Assembly (NCBI GenBank): GCA_022180725.1
Contig: BQMO01000011.1
Span: 1 to 64,000 of the forward strand
Direction: 5' to 3'
Source of the DNA: Phycisphaerae bacterium
GTDB lineage: Bacteria; Planctomycetota; Phycisphaerae; Phycisphaerales; UBA1924
DNA length: 64,000 nt
Position 1 is the first letter of the stretch. Each line of letters begins with the position of its first letter. Of the stretch, positions 17,401 through 24,637 are shown in pieces. The notes below the pieces were generated by a model. It made no database searches. It had not been told where the DNA came from and saw only the letters and a program-made list of their open reading frames with translations. The translations under genes were made by a program, and so were the position numbers.

Positions 17401-20400
17401 CTCATGGTGCAGGCCAACCCCACCCCGCCGCACTTCGCGTTCAAGTACGACGACGCCGGGCGGACGCTCGCCGTGGGCGGATACTCCGCCGCGCCGGGCA
17501 TCATCGATCCCACCAGCACGACGACCAACCGCGTCTCGCTCTCCGAAACCGCGTACAACACCCGCGGGCAGGCGCGGCTCTCGACCCGCCACAAGATCAC
17601 GCAGAGCGACGGGTCCAGCACCGACACGCTCACCGAACTCCGCTCGTTCGACGGCACGGGCCGCGTCATCAAGGTCGCGGGGTCGCAACTCACGAAGACA
17701 ACCTACGACACGCTCGGTCGCGCGACGCACTCGTACGTCCTCGCCTCGGATAACGACTCCACGCATTCCGACGCGACGGGCCTCTCCGGTGATTACGTGA
17801 TCGAGGAGCACCAGACCCTGTACGACAACGCCGCCAGGACCGGCAACGTGCTCATGACCGTCGAGATTGCCCGGCACCCGCTGGATACCTCGACCACCGG
17901 CGCGCTCGACGCCGCGGACACCTACATCGACACCGTCGCCGTGGGCAGCGGCTCGTTCAAGGGCCGGGCGCAGATCACCAGTTACGGCTACGACAGCCTC
18001 GATCGCCAGACCTCCGCGGTCGCCCTGGGCAACAACGGCGGCTCCACCTACACCCGCAGCGGCGACACGCTCCCCGGCACCCGCTCCGACACCCGGCTCA
18101 TCACCGACACCATCTACGACACGCAGGGAATGGCCACGTCGACGGTAGACCCGCGCGGCATCCTGGCCGCCACCGTCTACGACGCCCTGGGGCGGGTCAC
18201 GAAGACGATCGCCAACTATGACGACGGCACACCCGGCGGGACGAGCGGCGACGAGGACCAGGTCGTCGAGTATGTCTACACCAATGGCCTCATGACCAGC
18301 CTCATCGCCCGCATGCCCAGCGGCGGCGACGACCAGACCACCACCTACACCTACGGCGTCATCACCTCGGGCACGCTTCCCTCCGCGCTTCTCAGCAACC
18401 GCCTCCTGCGGCAGGTCCAATACCCCGACAGCGCGGGCGGGAGCGACGTCGTGAAGTACGCCTACAACCGCCTCGGCCAGCAGACCGGCGTCATCGACCA
18501 GGCCGGGAACCAGATCGACACCGTCTACGACGACGCCGGGCGTGAACTCTCGCGCACCGCATCGACCATCGTCTCCGGCTTCGACGGCTTCGTGAACAAG
18601 ATCGCCATGGCCTACCTGCCGCGCGGCCCGGTCGAGACCGTCACGCAGTACGGCGAGTCGGGGAGCAGCACCGTCCGCGATCAGGTGCGGTATGAGTATG
18701 ACGGGTGGGGCAATCTCGAGCGCTTCCGGCAGGATGTGGACTCGGCCATGGACGGCTCGGGCGACAGCGTCTCCGGCCGTGAGGCCTTCGAGGTGCTGTA
18801 CACGCTCGCCAAGAGCGCGCCGTCCGGGGGCGTGCACACGCTGCGGCGTACCGCGATGACCGCCAAGGCCGACGGAACGGCCTTCTCGACCGTCGGCTAC
18901 ACCTACGGCTCGGGCCTGACCGACAACCTCAGCCGCGTGGCGACGGTGACAGTGGGATCGTCTCCAACCACCGTGGCAAGTTATGACTATCTCGGGGCGG
19001 GGCACTTGGCGGGAACGACGCTGAACCAGGCTGCTTTGCGATCGGCGATCTTTACCGAGAGCGCCACCGTGCACTCCTACGGCGACCTCGACATCTTCAA
19101 CCGCCCCAAGACGTGGGACTGGGCCCGCATCGGCGGTGGCACTTTCTACGACGTGGACATTCACTACGACCGCAACTCCAACCCCACGGCCACTGTGGAC
19201 AACGTGCACGTCCGCGCGAGCAGCGGCAAGCGCCTCTTCGACGTGGCCTACACCCTCGACAACCTCAACCGCGTCCGCGGGGCTGACGAGGGCCACTCCA
19301 CCGGCACGGCCCCGGCGCTCACCATTCAGTCCGGCTATCACACCCGCAACGAGACCTGGCCCGGCCTTTCCCTCACCGGCAACTGGACGAGCCGCCAACT
19401 CGACGCCGATGGCAACGGCAACGTGACCGGCCCCAATGATCGCAACGAACCCTCCGGCGACCAGGTCTTCAACAAGGCCAACGAGTGGACCGGTCGTGTC
19501 ATCGAGAAGGCTGGCCCGCTGGACCGTACATTCACCTACTCCTACGACGCCGTGGGCAACATGATCGGCGAGTACGAGGAGGACGACCTGGGCGAGTCGA
19601 CGCAGATCAACGAGCGCGGCTTCGTCTACGACGCCTTCGGCCGGATGGTCGCCGTGACGGGCATCCCCGGCGAGGGTGTCACCTACATCGAGAAGCACCG
19701 CTACAACGGGCTTGGGTTCCGGACCATGTGGCAGTATGATGTGGACGTCGATGGAACCCTGGAAGACCCGGAGCGGTACTACTTCATGCACGACGAAAGG
19801 TGGCGCGTGATCGGGACGTTCCGCAATCAGGACGCCAGCCCGAAGGAGGCGTTTGTGCACCACGCCGCGGGGTTGGGCGGCTTCGGAGGGTCGTCGTACA
19901 TCGACTCGATCATCCTGCGGGACGCCGACGAGCGCGACGACTGGGCGGCCGCGGGCGATGGCACGCTGGAAGAACGCCGCTACTTCTGCCAGAACTGGCG
20001 GGCGGACGTGGTGGCGGTCACGAAGTCCGACGGCACGCCGCTGGAGTACGTGCGGTACTCGTCGTACGGCGAGCCGACGGTATACCCCGTCGCCGACCTC
20101 GACATGGACGGCGACGTGGACACGGCGGACAGCGCCGAGTGGGACCTGCTCTACGGCGAGACACCGGACGCCTCCGCCTACGCCACGGCGGACATCGATT
20201 TCGACGGCGAGCCGTCCACCAGCGACGGTGATCTTTTCTCCGAGTCCTACACGGCCAACACAGGGCTGAACGGCAAGGGCCGTGTCTCATCGCCCGCCAT
20301 AGGCAACCGCCTCGGCTACGCGGGCTACCACCACGACCCCGTCACCCGCCTCTACGACGTGCGGCACAGGTGGTACTTCCCGGAGATCGGGAGATGGGGG

Positions 20401-21144
20401 AGGCGGGATCCCAGCGGATACCGCGACGGATACTCATTATACCAATACGGCAAGACGGCTCCCATCGCTAGAATCGACCCGCATGGTCTCTGTGCATTGC
20501 CACTACTTCAGCCGATGAACCACTCGTCGATCGCCGTAGTGGCTGCCGCTGTAGATATTGGAACGCCGACTATCAACCCGTGCAGCCCTCGCTGCCTGGA
20601 GTATTCTAATGGGTATGCGGTATGTATCCGCACGTCTTGCCCCACAACATTACTGGCATATTTGCAAGAGCCATCCATTCAGGATGTACTATCTCGCATC
20701 ATGACATGTCGATCTCGTAGTGGCGCCGCCGAGACGCGTAAGACGATTTCGATAGCGTGTCGCGACAATGGTGAAAGCGAAACTCCTTCTGAAAAGCCAG
20801 GCTGGTGGGCCCCGGATATGTATGTGGGATCACCAGGCACAAAGTACTTGGCTCGGACTGGGCTGATTCATGAATTGACTCATGTTGCTCAGCGATGTGA
20901 GCAGGGAGAATCATTCTACACGAACTGTGCACAGTCTGTCGACGATGAAGTTGCGGCGTACATGGCTGAGTATAATGTGAGTGGAATCAGGATTCCGGGT
21001 TCACGCAGCGGGAAATGCGGCCAGGCCTGCCAATCGGCGGGCGCTGGTTCCACAAGCGGTCCATGTAGTTCTATGACGCAGGCAGCGTGCGTTGCGGCAT
21101 GTGAGACTCGTCACGCACCGATGGTTACCATTCAGTGCAAATAG
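14494..21144 (+). CDS. giant secreted RHS/YD-repeat protein with metallopeptidase tip
   Basis: The product is 2216 residues. The ATG at 14494 follows GGAGG and starts a signal peptide (MRSISGLTLPALALSALSPL, cleaved near AMAQ). Residues about 250-1850 are YD/RHS repeats (for example YDYRGRLMV, YDALGRVTK). The RHS core is at about residues 1735-2000 (RYNGLGFRTMWQYDVD … YFPEIGRWGRRDPSGY … IDPHGL). Two dockerin-like motifs (ADLDMDGDVDTADSAEW, ADIDFDGEPSTSDGD) are inserted inside that core, at about 1867-1920. The last 216 residues are a different, Cys-rich domain with zinc-protease motif HELTH (His2126-His2130) and a downstream DDEVAAYMAEY. Tip DNA is more AT-rich, as in polymorphic toxins. A toxin delivered from the cell surface is inferred. 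Confidence 0.85.
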   Translation: MRSISGLTLPALALSALSPLAAMAQTPPAGPGLMDPGRTGDCDTVPRSPGQDAPATSHRNGDPDWWKYCACDVSLCDSGGGGGAWSPYLDPAWVNPEVMPTQEPPPRPDPGPPIICSYADASPGPACAAVESFTDERSFAPESPGYQGWGWFQHSRPELVVDDIENEYENPQRVRIYTGAKRVLDFTLVEGSSPNVFVGNNGVNGVVTRIEGSETTPELYRYNDAHGNEWTFFGWWDDEDNWVDAHNASGQLWTAVNADGGGAAMYTGHATNPVTALDDGFVQDVYSNPTARASVVYDGAGRRMTYAYTTVNGWPMLASITVAVNSGSWTTVWSVAYTYYTDTVTGKGRAGDLKVITETQPLTSGSDVRQTYFQYYTDNTENSDESHLLKLMVEPDGVRRANGVEALDEMSDEALHTYASVVYEAYNQYGQVTEMFVAGSCGCGGSGGVYLFEPHMQTAVSPYTADGEGETGNWASSRWRRKTVVTAPGGRMQAFFFDEMGWLLASVVGDGSLDKTESDLWVTKIKRDGRGRPVEIYTPEAVHWDSGSGNPEDGSIVVRTGAGLVHVTEYDSSTYLPNAVAARKVKAGSGGTPVTLEAFTYADPSSAAPGKTFGTTLPARLARPLPTSHKRYRSSGVYDETTFSYAYHSGASAWAPKSRTATMPTLAGGDISGPSSLSTAAYFDARGRLVLSKDGTGAYSYTKYGDNGLVTKRVADTSTSDSDSSTAASALGATLPGSGLLYITTYTYDAQGRMLTATLPSGRVTGSHYTKLADGRVVTLSAPTLSSGSTTGPIDYSVHNLAGKIEAQGVLAVSSSTSISTLINSSSGDAVTAVQNSTLAQITVNEYDGHGTRLDETRAYHVVPGSEASTSGCDTTTFGYDEEGHVDRIVDPTGTITRSVHDALGRVAERWVGTNDTGFPGSGNMVVVETTEYDGGGVGNGHVTARTQHANASSGDDRVTVYTYDYRGRLMVQANPTPPHFAFKYDDAGRTLAVGGYSAAPGIIDPTSTTTNRVSLSETAYNTRGQARLSTRHKITQSDGSSTDTLTELRSFDGTGRVIKVAGSQLTKTTYDTLGRATHSYVLASDNDSTHSDATGLSGDYVIEEHQTLYDNAARTGNVLMTVEIARHPLDTSTTGALDAADTYIDTVAVGSGSFKGRAQITSYGYDSLDRQTSAVALGNNGGSTYTRSGDTLPGTRSDTRLITDTIYDTQGMATSTVDPRGILAATVYDALGRVTKTIANYDDGTPGGTSGDEDQVVEYVYTNGLMTSLIARMPSGGDDQTTTYTYGVITSGTLPSALLSNRLLRQVQYPDSAGGSDVVKYAYNRLGQQTGVIDQAGNQIDTVYDDAGRELSRTASTIVSGFDGFVNKIAMAYLPRGPVETVTQYGESGSSTVRDQVRYEYDGWGNLERFRQDVDSAMDGSGDSVSGREAFEVLYTLAKSAPSGGVHTLRRTAMTAKADGTAFSTVGYTYGSGLTDNLSRVATVTVGSSPTTVASYDYLGAGHLAGTTLNQAALRSAIFTESATVHSYGDLDIFNRPKTWDWARIGGGTFYDVDIHYDRNSNPTATVDNVHVRASSGKRLFDVAYTLDNLNRVRGADEGHSTGTAPALTIQSGYHTRNETWPGLSLTGNWTSRQLDADGNGNVTGPNDRNEPSGDQVFNKANEWTGRVIEKAGPLDRTFTYSYDAVGNMIGEYEEDDLGESTQINERGFVYDAFGRMVAVTGIPGEGVTYIEKHRYNGLGFRTMWQYDVDVDGTLEDPERYYFMHDERWRVIGTFRNQDASPKEAFVHHAAGLGGFGGSSYIDSIILRDADERDDWAAAGDGTLEERRYFCQNWRADVVAVTKSDGTPLEYVRYSSYGEPTVYPVADLDMDGDVDTADSAEWDLLYGETPDASAYATADIDFDGEPSTSDGDLFSESYTANTGLNGKGRVSSPAIGNRLGYAGYHHDPVTRLYDVRHRWYFPEIGRWGRRDPSGYRDGYSLYQYGKTAPIARIDPHGLCALPLLQPMNHSSIAVVAAAVDIGTPTINPCSPRCLEYSNGYAVCIRTSCPTTLLAYLQEPSIQDVLSRIMTCRSRSGAAETRKTISIACRDNGESETPSEKPGWWAPDMYVGSPGTKYLARTGLIHELTHVAQRCEQGESFYTNCAQSVDDEVAAYMAEYNVSGIRIPGSRSGKCGQACQSAGAGSTSGPCSSMTQAACVAACETRHAPMVTIQCK

Positions 21145-21158
21145 ACAGTGAGAAGTAA

Positions 21159-21716
21159 ATGTCATTCTTTCGAGTAGCGTGCAAATATGTGTACATTGCA
21201 ATCTGGCTTAGCCTCGCCACATGGACCACACGCACACTCATATTAGACGCGAACTCGCAATCAGGCGGCTCACAAGACGGGGTAGTCCAGTGCTATGCAA
21301 TAGGTCGCGGCGCGGAAGGATCACTGACGCGATGGGACATCGATGCGCAATCGGCATTGGGCACATTGACGCTTATCGCAAGAGACAAGCGACTATCCGA
21401 TGATATAACGTATAGATCGCATCAACTCATAATCGAGACTGACGAGTGTTGTGTATCGTCGTCGTTGCTTAGAGATCTGTCGTCTCAGTTTTCACGCAAA
21501 GATGAATCTGTGTGGCGTGATATGCTACAGGTTGAGGCCACAAACCGCGAAGGATCGGATCGTCGTGTTGAGTTGCTGGATATACAAGCAGTAAGAACTG
21601 ACGTGCCGACTCTAATCCGAGTGGGACTTCTGTGCTCCGCACTCTTCATTGCGATTCTCCCATTTACGCGAGTGTGGGAAGTAAGATGCAAATGCTGTAG
21701 AGTGTCGAGATTGTAG
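21159..21716 (+). CDS. two-TM protein, candidate immunity protein for the RHS tip
   Basis: The product is 185 residues, starting 14 bp after the RHS stop. It has hydrophobic segments at about residues 9-28 (KYVYIAIWLSLATW…) and 150-170 (LIRVGLLCSALFIAILPF), with a roughly 120-residue soluble part between them. The base composition is AT-richer than the surroundings, like the RHS tip. In polymorphic toxin loci the gene directly after the variable tip usually encodes a matching immunity protein, and a membrane-anchored protein suits protection against an exported metallopeptidase. No family was recognised, so the assignment rests on position and composition. Confidence 0.55.
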   Translation: MSFFRVACKYVYIAIWLSLATWTTRTLILDANSQSGGSQDGVVQCYAIGRGAEGSLTRWDIDAQSALGTLTLIARDKRLSDDITYRSHQLIIETDECCVSSSLLRDLSSQFSRKDESVWRDMLQVEATNREGSDRRVELLDIQAVRTDVPTLIRVGLLCSALFIAILPFTRVWEVRCKCCRVSRL

Positions 21717-21975
21717 AGCCTATCCGTAAACCTGTTTGAGCAGGATGATCGAGCAACTGTAGTGACCTCTGAACAACCCACTGTAGTGTTCAGAAACTCC
21801 ATCCGCCCCGGCACAGGCCGGTGGCATCGAGTTGATCGAAATGGCAGGTGGCCCCAAGGACTGCCCGTAGCGAGCGTGGCGTCAAGGACCGTTTCGGTCC
21901 CTGATGAGGGGCGCTACGCTATTCCCGCGAGGGTGTAGCCAGCGCGGCCCCATTAAACTGCTACCCTCCGAGTCG
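21717..21975. other. intergenic region with a strong hairpin
   Basis: The 259 bp hold an outer inverted repeat, cgtagcg (21867-21873) and cgctacg (21911-21917), enclosing an inner hairpin aggaccg-ttt-cggtcc. This could be an RNA structure, a terminator without a U tract, or a folded recombination site. No gene is seen. Confidence 0.45.
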
Positions 21976-22515
21976 ATGGCGTTCGACCTACTAAGCACTA
22001 CCCAGAACTACTTGGTGGTTTCAACCACCGGTGGTAGCGTCCTGCGCAATCAGGAACCACTCGTCGTGTCCACCATTCAACGATTCCTGCGACTCATTCC
22101 GTTATCGTCGGTGCCGCACGAGTCCGCCGAGTACGAGGTGTGGCTTGACGAGCACACAGCCCGCATGCTGGCCGCCATGCGGTCGAAAGTGCGCCCGTGG
22201 GGCACCGCGCGGAAGGCCCTCAACTTGTTCATGCGGGCGTGCATCTGCGACCATCACCTGCGCACGGCGCACGCGCTAGAGAGGGCGGAGCCGTGGGCAG
22301 AAGTGCCACTTGACAGCATTGTGGCGAAGGCGCTCAAGCGGGCAGCCGGGAGAGGCTGCCTGCCCCAATGGCCCGGACTCAAACGCCTGACGCCCGACGC
22401 CAACGCTTCGTTTCAGGCGTTCGCCTTGAAGCACACTGCGGAACTCGGCCTTCGCTCCCGGATCTTCCTTGACTACGTGCTTTGGCTGGAAGGGCGCACG
22501 CCGCCGCCGCGTTGA
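21976..22515 (+). CDS. hypothetical protein
   Basis: The product is 179 residues from the ATG at 21976 (MAFDLLSTTQNYLVVSTTGG); an ATG at 21904 is possible but would run through the hairpin region, and neither start has a strong ribosome site. It is soluble-looking, with a strand-rich first third and a helical, Arg/Ala-rich remainder (WGTARKALNLFMRACICDHH; ALKRAAGRGCLPQWPGL). No known motif was recognised. It is convergent with the winged-helix-like gene at 22528, with only 12 bp between the stop codons. Confidence 0.5.
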   Translation: MAFDLLSTTQNYLVVSTTGGSVLRNQEPLVVSTIQRFLRLIPLSSVPHESAEYEVWLDEHTARMLAAMRSKVRPWGTARKALNLFMRACICDHHLRTAHALERAEPWAEVPLDSIVAKALKRAAGRGCLPQWPGLKRLTPDANASFQAFALKHTAELGLRSRIFLDYVLWLEGRTPPPR

Positions 22516-22527
22516 ATCGATCGCGCC

Positions 22528-22917
22528 TCACTTCGCCGTGTACACGCCCCGCTCGACGCGCTTGAACCGCTTCTTGTCGCCCAGCGCGATGGTCACGCTG
22601 ACGCGGAAGTTGCTGGAGTTCGTCTTGTACCCGGCCTTCTGGACGGCGGCCGCCGCGTCCGCGATGGCCATCCTCTTGCCCTTAAGGACCGCGGCGAGGG
22701 CGTCGGGCAGGGTGACGGTGTTGGCAACGCGGGCGGCGGGGCGGCCCCGACTGGCGGCGACGCCGCCGTGGGAGGCGATCTTGGCGTTGATGGCCTCGAC
22801 CTGCCGGAGCAGACGGTCGCGCTGGCGGGCGAGTTCGTTGCCTTTGGCTTGGCGGCGGTCGAGTTCGCGCTGGATGGCGGAGACGGGCAGGCTGGCGAGG
22901 GAGGACGTACGGGCCAT
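22528..22917 (-). CDS. small protein with coiled coil and winged-helix-like domain
   Basis: The product is 129 residues from the ATG at 22917 (MARTSSLASLPVSAIQRELD), with AGGAG upstream. Residues 12-50 form a coiled coil (RELDRRQAKGNELARQRDRL…). Residues 68-129 (LPDALAAVLKGKRMAIADAA … KRFKRVERGVYTAK) show the same HARE-HTH-like pattern as the C-terminus of the protein at 6631-7062, ending RGVY versus RGVF. DNA binding is inferred. It could regulate the divergent small gene or act as an element-wide nucleoid-type protein. Confidence 0.6.
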   Translation of the reverse strand: MARTSSLASLPVSAIQRELDRRQAKGNELARQRDRLLRQVEAINAKIASHGGVAASRGRPAARVANTVTLPDALAAVLKGKRMAIADAAAAVQKAGYKTNSSNFRVSVTIALGDKKRFKRVERGVYTAK

Positions 22918-22967
22918 TCGTGGCGCTCCTATATATGGAACGCCAGCATACCACAAGTTCGCTCTGG

Positions 22968-22973
22968 TACACT
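22968..22973 (+). promoter_or_regulatory. -10-like box ahead of a small gene
   Basis: TACACT lies 7 nt before an ATG at 22981 without a Shine-Dalgarno sequence, the leaderless pattern seen at many genes in the window. The ATG opens a frame starting MARGDNLGEAVLDTLRLHMR. Confidence 0.4.
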
Positions 22974-23090
22974 CGGTTCCATGGCCCGCGGCGACAACCT
23001 CGGCGAGGCGGTGCTCGACACGCTGCGGCTGCACATGCGGCTGGTGAGCGGTGCGACCGGCTGTTGGCGCGTCGCCATACGCTTCTCGGC

Positions 23091-23312
23091 ATGGCCCAGA
23101 GCCAATCCGGACCGGTTCGGCATCTGCCAATCGTCGAGCACGGTTGCGCCGTGCATGTGGATGACTGCCCGATCCACGTGCGCATGTTTGAGGGTCGCGC
23201 GTACGCCAATGTTCTTGACGATTGCACGGCGTGCATTTACTGTCGCGGAATCGAGCAGTTTGAGGAAGGCGACCCTCGCGGCGAAGGTATCGTGCGATGT
23301 GCGGCTCCGTAG
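23091..23312 (+). CDS. small Cys/His-containing protein, possibly the end of a frameshifted gene
   Basis: The frame from the ATG at 23091 encodes 73 residues (MAQSQSGPVRHLPIVEHGCA, then a CIYC pair near residue 51) and looks like real protein sequence. The promoter-like box and ATG at 22981 open a different frame (MARGDNLGEAVLDTLRLHMR) that loses protein character near 23050. A single frameshift there would join the two into a protein of about 110 residues. It is therefore either two small frames, a decayed gene or a read error. Confidence 0.4.
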   Translation: MAQSQSGPVRHLPIVEHGCAVHVDDCPIHVRMFEGRAYANVLDDCTACIYCRGIEQFEEGDPRGEGIVRCAAP

Positions 23313-23330
23313 GTTGTTGGCGTCGCAAAC

Positions 23331-24602
23331 TCAAAGTGTGGTCAGCGTATCGAAATCACGGTCTTGGCGGATGTGCGTCAAGGCTGCCTGTAGCGCATGG
23401 CGATAGTCGCCTGAGAGCAGTGCCGAAAAGTTGACCTGGTCCCACGAGCAGGGAAGGGCGCGAAACACTTCCTGCAGGTGTGGCGCAGCGAAGAGTGGCT
23501 TGGCTCGGTCGCGAATCACCTTTGAACTGAGATCGACGACCGCGATCTGACGAAGCCTCACATTCTGGAATAGTGACGCTCCGAGAAAGAACCGCATGAA
23601 ACTGTCGCTGAGCGGGAAGCCGTAGCCAATGAACCACAGATAGTCCGCAGACTGAAGCGCGGTGCTTGCGCCGACCCATTGGTCCCGTAGTGCGAGCCCG
23701 ACAGGATCGGTCCCGACGTCATCGAGTCTGTTCGGCTTGATTACTGTGGGCGGCACCATCACAAAGTTCTGCCCTTGGCGGCACCAACGCATGGCTTCGT
23801 CAGCGCCTGATCCTCCGACGCTCGCCAGATGGCAGTGTGTCGGGATCGGCCGGTGGGTGGGTGCATTCTGCATCTGCATTGTCGTCGCAGCAATCTCGTG
23901 CTCGGCGAAGATGCCGCCCGTCGAATGTGCCCATCCGACGGACCCATGCAACTTGAACAGCCGAAACGAAGGGGCGTCATCGGCCTTCTCGGCGACGCCG
24001 TACTTGCTTCTGTCAGCCTCACTCCAGGAGTCGTGCGTGTATACCTCGACGGTATTCGGGGAGGGCTCAGGGGACAGGTAGCCCCGTGGGTGAAGGCTCT
24101 GATGCGCGCCTCTGATCTTCCAACCGCTCTTTGCAGCGGTCATTTCGAGGTGCAGGTCGTAGTTTGTGGTGATGAACGTGAGGTTCGCTTCCGCGCATGG
24201 AACGATCAGGCGGGAGTAGGTCGTGTTCGTGCTGCCGCCCGCAAGATGCGGCTTGCCGAATACGAACGCCATGCACTCCCGCAGTTTCGTCTCAGCGTCG
24301 GATGGCGTCTTGAGCGTCGTGTTGCCGTCGAACCGAAAGGCCGGCCTCGCCACACGAAGCAGCGACAGGAATGAGCAGAGTTGCTCCACGTTTCGTGCGC
24401 TCGCACCGATCACCGCGGCCAGCGCGTTGCACGTCTCCTGAACGTGATCAAGTTCCTTCTGTTCATCGATCGTCAGAAACCGTGAGCGGCGGAGCGAATC
24501 GGAGAACCCGTCCATGGTCGGGATGCCGATGTCTGGGATCGCCGAGAAGCCCGCACCACAGAACACCACGACGTTCGGCTTTTCGGAACGGAACCCCTTC
24601 AT
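23331..24602 (-). CDS. SIR2-family NAD-binding protein of a defence operon
   Basis: The product is 423 residues; the ATG at 24602 follows GAGGAG. SIR2 motifs are FCGAGFSAIPDIGIPTMDGF (residues 14-33), FITTNYD (about 147) and the catalytic LHGS (His219), then IGYGFPLSDSF. Stand-alone bacterial SIR2 proteins of this size are often NADases that kill or arrest infected cells, as in Thoeris and DSR systems; deacylase activity is the alternative. About 200 residues beyond the Rossmann fold could sense a trigger. It lies 35 bp after the type III mod gene on the same strand, so it is probably the third gene of a res-mod-sir2 operon and a back-up to restriction. Confidence 0.85.
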   Translation of the reverse strand: MKGFRSEKPNVVVFCGAGFSAIPDIGIPTMDGFSDSLRRSRFLTIDEQKELDHVQETCNALAAVIGASARNVEQLCSFLSLLRVARPAFRFDGNTTLKTPSDAETKLRECMAFVFGKPHLAGGSTNTTYSRLIVPCAEANLTFITTNYDLHLEMTAAKSGWKIRGAHQSLHPRGYLSPEPSPNTVEVYTHDSWSEADRSKYGVAEKADDAPSFRLFKLHGSVGWAHSTGGIFAEHEIAATTMQMQNAPTHRPIPTHCHLASVGGSGADEAMRWCRQGQNFVMVPPTVIKPNRLDDVGTDPVGLALRDQWVGASTALQSADYLWFIGYGFPLSDSFMRFFLGASLFQNVRLRQIAVVDLSSKVIRDRAKPLFAAPHLQEVFRALPCSWDQVNFSALLSGDYRHALQAALTHIRQDRDFDTLTTL

Positions 24603-24637
24603 GCGCCCGCCTCTCCTCGTATTCCCGTGTCCTCACA

